Shown here piece by piece: positions 1 to 4,932 of a stretch of 8,463 nt of DNA (position 1 is the stretch's first letter; each line of letters opens with the position of its first letter). Position numbers and translations under genes: made by a program. The notes under the pieces were generated by a model. That model was not told the DNA's origin. It searched no databases and saw only the letters and a program-made list of their open reading frames with translations. Origin of the DNA: Chlamydiota bacterium (GTDB lineage Bacteria > Chlamydiota > Chlamydiia > Chlamydiales > Rhabdochlamydiaceae); assembly GCA_023265495.1 (NCBI GenBank), contig JAHFTP010000065.1:1-8463 (forward strand), read 5' to 3'.

Positions 1-110
1 TAGAGCAAGTCAATATTCTAGAAAGGTGAGCAGGGTAAATGATTCTCAGCGGTTTCTTTTTCCTTTTAGATCTGATATACTGCCTAGAAATTCTATATGG
101 GGGCTTCTTC
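1..110. other. left-edge region without an assignable gene
   Basis: No complete gene can be supported here. On the + strand the frame beginning at base 2 stays open to a TAA at 119-121 (39 codons), but its translation resembles nothing I recognise, and it would overlap the signal-peptide start of the next gene, so it is probably chance. On the - strand a TTGACT hexamer (8-13) could be the -35 box of a gene transcribed leftward out of the window; its -10 box would be off the edge. The segment most likely holds the 5' leader and promoter of the phosphatase gene. Confidence 0.4.
53..81 (+). promoter_or_regulatory. candidate extended -10 promoter for the histidine phosphatase
   Basis: TATACT at 76-81 differs from the TATAAT consensus at one base and is preceded by TGA at 73-75, giving an extended -10 element (TGnTATACT). 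Seventeen bases upstream, TTTCTT at 53-58 is only a weak -35, which an extended -10 can tolerate. Transcription would begin near 88, giving a leader of about 22 bases with a GGGGG Shine-Dalgarno-like run at 99-103 before the ATG at 111. This supports 111, not the upstream ATG at 39, as the start. The assignment is by eye only. Confidence 0.4.
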
Positions 111-833
111 ATGAAGAGTAAAAAAAGCTTTATGTTGTCCGTGCTAGGGATAGTATGTGCAGGTTCTTTGTTTGCTGCGTTACCACAGTTTGAAAAATTT
201 CATCAGCTCAAGGAAGAGCTAGGACTTGTGGAACAAGCAGAAGCTAAAGAGACCGACTGTCACCTTTTCATTGTCCACCACGGAGATACACAGTGGACTG
301 TAGAAGAAAGGCTGCAAGGATGGATCGACATCCCGTTGAATGAAGTGGGCAAGGCCCAGATGCAAGAGATAGCTAAAAAGTTGTCTGCCGTTACCATTGA
401 TGCCATCTACTCTTCCAGTTTAATCCGTGCTGTAGAGAGCGCTGCTATCATTCAAAATGGCCGCGACTGTGAGATCATTATTGATCCCTTATTAAGAGGG
501 GAGTCTCATGGAAATTTAGAAGGATTGCAAAAGAGCCAATACGAAAAAGATCCCCATTATGTCGAGTATAAGTCTTTGTCTTCCGAAGATAGGATCTTCT
601 TTTCCGTAGGGGAGGGGGGCCTGAGTAAAGCTGATGTGGCACGCTTTTCGATCCCTGCCATTAAAGAAATCTGTCGCAAACATCCGGGACAAAATGTGGT
701 TGTCGTCACGCACGGCGGCGTATTGAAGTTTATGAATTTTTTGCTTGGTAACTATACGCCTGAAGAAATCCATGGAGAGATGCTCCGCATCGATGGAGAT
801 GGAACTCATCTTTCTCTACTTTCTAGCTCATAG
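111..833 (+). CDS. exported histidine phosphatase (phosphoglycerate mutase-like) with HHG in place of RHG
   Basis: A 240-residue member of the histidine phosphatase (branch 1, PGM-like) superfamily, whose enzymes remove phosphate through a phosphohistidine intermediate; the substrate cannot be read from sequence. The ATG at 111 is preferred over 39 because it gives a clean signal peptide (basic KSKK, a hydrophobic stretch at about 7-20, cleavage near A22/A23) and lies behind GGGGG at 99-103. The mature protein should act outside the inner membrane. Visible catalytic residues are nucleophile His57 (VHHGDT), Arg106 (LIRAVES), acid/base Glu131 (RGESHG) and second His201 (VVTHGG). The family's RHG motif reads HHG: phosphate-contacting Arg is His56. 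The flanking WxxxxRLQGWIDIPLNEVG stretch is very typical, so the fold is secure while activity is less so. The gene converges with the beta-barrel gene. A degenerate or non-enzymatic role is possible. Confidence 0.86.
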   Translation: MKSKKSFMLSVLGIVCAGSLFAALPQFEKFHQLKEELGLVEQAEAKETDCHLFIVHHGDTQWTVEERLQGWIDIPLNEVGKAQMQEIAKKLSAVTIDAIYSSSLIRAVESAAIIQNGRDCEIIIDPLLRGESHGNLEGLQKSQYEKDPHYVEYKSLSSEDRIFFSVGEGGLSKADVARFSIPAIKEICRKHPGQNVVVVTHGGVLKFMNFLLGNYTPEEIHGEMLRIDGDGTHLSLLSSS

Positions 834-871
834 AAAGAAAAAAGAGGAAAGCGTCGTGTCAGCTTTCCTCT
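834..871 (-). terminator. rho-independent terminator of the beta-barrel gene
   Basis: A perfect 10-bp stem, AGAGGAAAGC at 843-852 with GCTTTCCTCT at 862-871, encloses a 9-base loop. Read on the minus strand the stem is followed by TTTTTCTTT (complement of 834-842), the arrangement expected for termination of the gene whose stop lies at 897. On the plus strand no T-run follows the stem, so it should act poorly as a terminator for the phosphatase gene, although it lies just after that gene's stop and could still protect its 3' end. Confidence 0.8.
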
Positions 872-896
872 AAACATGTTGACGAGTCGGCTAGAC

Positions 897-2060
897 TTAG
901 AAATCAAATCCCAGCCTTGCTGTGAGTCCCTGGAATCCTAGGTCTGTGGGTTCTGTGTCATCGAAGTATTGTCCAACGGTAGCTAGATGAGATCCTCTTT
1001 CATTGACCCTTCCAAATTGGTTCATATCAAACCACCAGGTGAAATCCCATCCTAGGGACATGTGGAGCATGACCTTGTCCTTAAACCAATGCTTATAGTC
1101 TATCCCAGCTCCGAAGTTGACAACAGGTTGGAAACTAGTGAAATGATAGGTAAAGTCCGCATCTTCCGTGAAGTGTCCTGTTATAGTGGAAAAAGTGGAA
1201 TACTCTTCTTTTTCTTCCATGGGACCAAAAAGTAGGGCAAAGGAGGAATTAGCAAAAAAACCAAAGCCTTTTCCTATACTCATGTAGATGTCTCCACCAC
1301 CAAATAGTCCACCACCCCACCAGTTCCATTCCAGTTCTGTCTTAGTAGAGGATGTGGGATCGACGGCAGAAGGAGACGTCGCTATCATATCAGAGAAGCG
1401 TGTTGTCCAATTATTTTCAAACCAAGCAAAGGTGGCTCCCGTCATTAGTCTTAGAATGACATTGGATTTCATCCAAATCGGCCAGGCAAACTCTACATCT
1501 ACACGATCATATTCTAGATGGACACGGCTATTTCCTTGAAGGGCAGTATCCTCAAAGCGATCATTGAGTGTGGGAACTAATCTTCGCAGAAGCTGTTCAT
1601 ACACAGAACCTGGGCTAGCGCTGATTAAGCCTCTCGCTTCTGCAGAGCCCGATTCCGCAGTATGTAACCTTGTATACATAGCTTCGATCTGCCACGGCCT
1701 GATGTTTTGATCTAGATAATTTTGTCCAAAACGATACCCCGCTCCCACGCGGAATCCCGAGGAATAATCATAATCTAAGGATCTAGTATCTGAATCGTCT
1801 GTGACAGTAGGGACAGAGGAAAGGAGTGTAAATTTATTACACCAGTCCATCGGATCTTCTACAACAGGTTGCCAGTATATCCAATCAGCATAGACGAAAA
1901 AATCACTTGTGTTTCTGTTATAGTAATAGGGGGTGTAGCCTTCGTCTGTAGGCATGGCTTGGTTTGTAGTTGAATCAGGATCTGCTCCTGAATCAGCAAA
2001 GATACTTCCCATTAATGTTAGAGCTAAAGATGTTGCTAGCAATTGTTTTTTACATTCCAT
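897..2060 (-). CDS. MOMP-like outer-membrane beta-barrel protein (Legionella OMP / Lpg1974 type)
   Basis: A 387-residue exported protein, probably a pore-forming outer-membrane beta-barrel of the type environmental chlamydiae carry in several copies as MOMP-like porins. The signal peptide spans residues 1-22 (KK, hydrophobic core, IFA before D23). The mature chain begins soon after with the typical FFVYADWIYWQP strand. Further family-like features are a GFRVGAGYRFG strand, alternating aromatic strands, a glycine-rich GGGLFGGGDIYMSIGKGFGF region, and a C-terminal GLTARLGFDF ending in Phe, the usual recognition signal for beta-barrel assembly. The mature part has a single Cys, unlike the cysteine-rich MOMP of Chlamydia. 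The ATG is preceded on its strand by AAGGGGA. The gene is divergent from the peptidase gene and ends at a strong hairpin. Barrel assignment is firm; pore selectivity and exact paralogue are unknown. Confidence 0.85.
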   Translation of the reverse strand: MECKKQLLATSLALTLMGSIFADSGADPDSTTNQAMPTDEGYTPYYYNRNTSDFFVYADWIYWQPVVEDPMDWCNKFTLLSSVPTVTDDSDTRSLDYDYSSGFRVGAGYRFGQNYLDQNIRPWQIEAMYTRLHTAESGSAEARGLISASPGSVYEQLLRRLVPTLNDRFEDTALQGNSRVHLEYDRVDVEFAWPIWMKSNVILRLMTGATFAWFENNWTTRFSDMIATSPSAVDPTSSTKTELEWNWWGGGLFGGGDIYMSIGKGFGFFANSSFALLFGPMEEKEEYSTFSTITGHFTEDADFTYHFTSFQPVVNFGAGIDYKHWFKDKVMLHMSLGWDFTWWFDMNQFGRVNERGSHLATVGQYFDDTEPTDLGFQGLTARLGFDF

Positions 2061-2212
2061 AGGGTCCCCTTTGTTTTCAGATTAACCGTAAGGTATCGCA
2101 GAATCTCTATTTTTCGAAAAGTTTTTTGCGCCTAATTTAAATTTTTAAGTTGCTCTCCTAAAGAAGAATCTGGGAAAATGTAAGGCCAAACTTTCTCGGA
2201 GGAAGGCTTGTT
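2061..2212. promoter_or_regulatory. divergent promoter region between the beta-barrel and peptidase genes
   Basis: This 152-bp spacer must carry the start signals of two genes transcribed away from each other. Ribosome-binding sites are clear at both ends: GGAGGAAGG at 2198-2206 before the peptidase ATG (2213), and AAGGGGA on the minus strand before the barrel ATG (2060). The middle is AT-rich (about 2104-2150) and holds two perfect 10-bp palindromes, TTTTCGAAAA at 2111-2120 and AATTTAAATT at 2134-2143, with centres 23 bp apart. No -35/-10 pair is good enough to name. The palindromes may be operator half-sites or chance in AT-rich DNA. Confidence 0.5.
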
Positions 2213-4471
2213 ATGAAGAGATGTCTTTTCTTATTTCTCACTGTTGCAGCAATCACCTTACAGCTATTTGCAGATGTAGAACACAAAGGAGGCGGGCTCG
2301 CCCCTCTAAGCGACAAAGACAAATATCATTTAGAGAACAATGTCCACAAGGTCATCTCAGTAAAGCCTAATAAGATGGGGGTGGAGCGCATACAAACACA
2401 TTTTGCAAGTCAGGGTCTCTCTTCTATGGATATGCCCATGGCTTTGTCAGCAAAAGAGGAGTTTACTACGATACAAGCGCCTACAGAGCATGCTTTATCT
2501 ATGATAGGAGATCATCCTCCTTTGCCTCTCTCTGTAGATAACAGCCTCCTTCCTTGTTTTCCGCCCATTGGCAATCAGAGACAGATCGGCTCTTGTGTGG
2601 CTTGGGGGTCCACGTATTATCAGGCAACTCATGAGATCGGTCTTTTAAATGGAAACAATAATAAGATGGGATTTATTAAGGTCCTCTCCCCAAAGTGGAC
2701 TTATGATTTAATCAATGGAGGCTATGACCAGGGCTCTTCCGTATTGGATGCATACCGAGTATTGCAGGTAAACGGTGCTCCAAGCATTGTGAACTTTCCC
2801 TATGATAATAACTACACGGCGTGGGATCTGAATTTTCAAGATTGGGTAGCTGCCTTAAGTAATCGTATGTCAGGATATACATTGATTCCAGGCCTTGGAG
2901 GAGATGGCCCACAAAATCTTGATGCCATCAAACATACATTGAACAATGGACACGTAGTGACCTTTGCTACCTTCATTGACTCTTGGGTATTTACGAATAT
3001 TAAGACAGACCCTGTCGGTGTTAATAACAAACATGTGGGAGAGTATGCCGCCTATTTCATGAATGGGTATTATGGAGGGCATTTCATGACCATTGTTGGC
3101 TATGATGACACCCTATGGATCGATGTGAACCACAATGGAGTAGTAGACGCAGGAGAAAGGGGAGCTTTTCTCGTTGCCAACTCCTGGGGTACAGGCTGGG
3201 GAAATGCTGGATTTATATGGATCTCCTATGATGCATTCCTTGCTGCATCAGCTGTTACAGGCGGTCCTCATATAGGCCGCGTGCCGGCCGGGTGTTATCT
3301 CAACTCGTGCGTGATAGCAAATGCTCCCAAAGCTCCCAACTACACCCCTAGCCTAGTTGGAAAATTTTCTGTGACACAAACGGTACGTAACCAAATAAGT
3401 TTGCAGGCGGGAGTGTCTTCCACGAGCATGACGGCGCCTATAGTAAATGATAACATTTCTATAGTCTCGTACCAAGGGGGGGGGCGTGAATTTGATGGGA
3501 CCAATCCCTCTGCTGCCGAGACTTTGACCTTCGCTGCCGATTTTACAGACCTCCTCAAGCCCTCTGGGATGCCAAACCAGCGATACTATATAGTCGTCAC
3601 CGATGCTATTACCGGCTATCCCACGACGTTAAATTCTTTTTCCTTACTTGATCTCGTCCATAACCAAGAGATCCACAGCTTAAGCCCTCCAAAGAGCTAC
3701 GACCATGCCGTAGGCTCATCATTTATCGACTATAACTTTTCTGAGGGGAAAGTGGTGGGAAACCCTCCTCCCCTTGTGAGCATATCCTCACCAGCGGGTG
3801 GAGCTACCATCCAGGGGACGGTGCCGGTGACAATCAGTGCGGCGGGAGTTCTATCTATCGCCAATGTCACCTTTAGCATGGATGGGAAGTTGATTTCTAC
3901 GCTGACAAGCGCTCCGTATAGAATATCTGTAGATACGACCAAGCTATCCAATGGTACGCATCAGTTTGCTTCTGTAGCTACCGATACAGCGGGCCATACA
4001 GCAACAACGAGCATTGCAGTAAATGTACTAAATGTTGTTGCATCGCCAGCGATTTACATCAATGCCGGAGGGCCTACCCTTACATCATCCGGAGCTGCGT
4101 GGAAGGCTGATACGGGGTATGTGACAGGGAAGAGTGCGACTTATGGAATAAATAAGCCCTTTGAGAATCTCGTCTATCAAACAACGCGCTATGGAAAGAT
4201 GGCCTATAATTTCCCTGTGGCAAATGGGGACTACCTGGTGACGCTCAAATTTGCGGAGATCTATTTTAAAGCTCCTAAAACGAGGGTCTTTAACGTCTTG
4301 GTCAATGGCATTGCTGTTCTAACCAACCTTGATGTGTATGCAAAAGCGGGATATGGCAACCCCTATGATGCGACGTTTTCTGTCCATGTCACAAGTAAGA
4401 ATATCTCTGTGCAGTTTATTCCCGTGACGGACAGTCCCAACATATGTGCGATTCAGATCGTACCAAAATAA
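2213..4471 (+). CDS. secreted papain-like (C1A-type) cysteine peptidase with Ig-like and malectin domains
   Basis: A 752-residue exported peptidase. Signal peptide 1-20 (MKRC, hydrophobic core, LFA before D21) is followed by about 85 residues that may be a propeptide. The peptidase domain (about 108-345) shows oxyanion Gln122 and nucleophile Cys128 (NQRQIGSCVAW), His290 (GGHFMTIVGYDD) and Asn323 (ANSWGTGWG), so the catalytic set is complete. The disulfide Cys three residues before the nucleophile in papain is Ile125. An EF-hand-type loop (304-315, DVNHNGVVDAGE) sits between His and Asn. Residues 375-516 are beta-rich and unassigned; 522-612 look like a bacterial Ig domain; 614-752 match malectin (IYINAGG, VYQTTRYG, FAEIYF, DSPNICAIQI). 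The start is supported by GGAGGAAGG 6-14 bases upstream. A G9 run lies in codons 422-424. It probably acts on glycoproteins or glycans at the cell surface or in the host. Peptidase and malectin calls are firm; the target is unknown. Confidence 0.9.
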   Translation: MKRCLFLFLTVAAITLQLFADVEHKGGGLAPLSDKDKYHLENNVHKVISVKPNKMGVERIQTHFASQGLSSMDMPMALSAKEEFTTIQAPTEHALSMIGDHPPLPLSVDNSLLPCFPPIGNQRQIGSCVAWGSTYYQATHEIGLLNGNNNKMGFIKVLSPKWTYDLINGGYDQGSSVLDAYRVLQVNGAPSIVNFPYDNNYTAWDLNFQDWVAALSNRMSGYTLIPGLGGDGPQNLDAIKHTLNNGHVVTFATFIDSWVFTNIKTDPVGVNNKHVGEYAAYFMNGYYGGHFMTIVGYDDTLWIDVNHNGVVDAGERGAFLVANSWGTGWGNAGFIWISYDAFLAASAVTGGPHIGRVPAGCYLNSCVIANAPKAPNYTPSLVGKFSVTQTVRNQISLQAGVSSTSMTAPIVNDNISIVSYQGGGREFDGTNPSAAETLTFAADFTDLLKPSGMPNQRYYIVVTDAITGYPTTLNSFSLLDLVHNQEIHSLSPPKSYDHAVGSSFIDYNFSEGKVVGNPPPLVSISSPAGGATIQGTVPVTISAAGVLSIANVTFSMDGKLISTLTSAPYRISVDTTKLSNGTHQFASVATDTAGHTATTSIAVNVLNVVASPAIYINAGGPTLTSSGAAWKADTGYVTGKSATYGINKPFENLVYQTTRYGKMAYNFPVANGDYLVTLKFAEIYFKAPKTRVFNVLVNGIAVLTNLDVYAKAGYGNPYDATFSVHVTSKNISVQFIPVTDSPNICAIQIVPK
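3476..3484 (+). repeat. poly-G tract (G9) inside the peptidase gene
   Basis: Nine consecutive G encode Gly422-Gly424, between the peptidase domain and the Ig-malectin tail. The frame is open at nine. Ten G would place a TGA at 3487-3489 (protein of 425 residues), and eight G would reach a TGA at 3525-3527 (437 residues), in window coordinates. Long G runs are classic slipped-strand contingency sites, including in chlamydial pmp genes. Confidence 0.85.
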
Positions 4472-4495
4472 AGGGGCCTGGCCCCTTTTTCTTTT
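4470..4495 (+). terminator. rho-independent terminator overlapping the peptidase stop codon, probably bidirectional
   Basis: AAAGGGGC (4470-4477) pairs with GCCCCTTT (4481-4488) around the loop CTG, and the T-run TTTTT-C-TTTT spans 4486-4495. The stem includes the last two bases of the TAA stop (4469-4471). On the minus strand the stem is followed by TATTTTGG, a shorter T-rich tail, so the same hairpin can also end transcripts arriving from the small membrane-protein gene whose stop is at 4503. Confidence 0.85.
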
Positions 4496-4502
4496 CTTGT
4501 AA

Positions 4503-4877
4503 TTACTGTTTCTTATGTTGGTCTTCTTCTATTTCTTCGTTAAGATCTTCTTCTTTTTCATCTTCTGGAGGAGTGGAGCTCTCTAGAAATTCTCGGAAGA
4601 AGACGTAGATACCCCCTAAAGTGAAGAGGATGGGAAGCAGTATCTCCCATGCTATGTTAAACTGTATGGTGACAAAGACTCCGACAAATACAAAAAGAGT
4701 AATGCCTACGTCGTAATTTCTCCCCAGCATGTATTGTCTCAGTGCTAGGGGAATCCCTACGACTAGCATAATCCCTGGCCACCAGACTCCAGTAATAGAT
4801 AAGAGGGCAAGGCCTAGTAAGAATAGGGCAAAACTGATCGATTTAGCTCTTTTTTTAGATGCGTGGGCTGTGGGCAT
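4503..4877 (-). CDS. small four-helix membrane protein with acidic C-terminal tail
   Basis: A 124-residue protein I cannot name. It has a short basic N-terminus (SKKRAK), four predicted membrane segments (about 13-31, 34-48, 57-73, 77-94) and a charged cytoplasmic-type tail (98-124) rich in Glu and Asp. The membrane part looks like two copies of a two-helix unit: GVWWPGIMLVVGIPLALR in the first and NIAWEILLPILFTLGGIYVF in the second, each ending in an arginine-bearing turn. This recalls the LiaF/DUF5668-type membrane repeat, but that likeness is tentative. The ATG is preceded on its strand by AGGAG (complement of 4887-4891) at 9 bases spacing. It begins 55 bases after the uvrA stop on the same strand with no terminator between, so it may be co-transcribed with uvrA. 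No link to DNA repair is implied. Confidence 0.75.
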   Translation of the reverse strand: MPTAHASKKRAKSISFALFLLGLALLSITGVWWPGIMLVVGIPLALRQYMLGRNYDVGITLFVFVGVFVTIQFNIAWEILLPILFTLGGIYVFFREFLESSTPPEDEKEEDLNEEIEEDQHKKQ

Positions 4878-4932
4878 AGTTTTTTTCTCCTGATGTCTTG
4901 AACATAGGAGATAGAGCCATTTTTGAGCAACG

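Noticed and set aside
39..110. Upstream ATG at 39 as the phosphatase start
   Set aside because: It would add 24 hydrophobic residues in front of a proper signal peptide, has no good ribosome-binding site, and lies upstream of the predicted extended -10 promoter.
111..170. Lipoprotein signal in the phosphatase (Cys16) or peptidase (Cys4)
   Set aside because: Neither Cys is preceded by a lipobox: GIVC lacks the Leu and small-residue pattern, and Cys4 is before the hydrophobic core. Signal peptidase I cleavage fits better.
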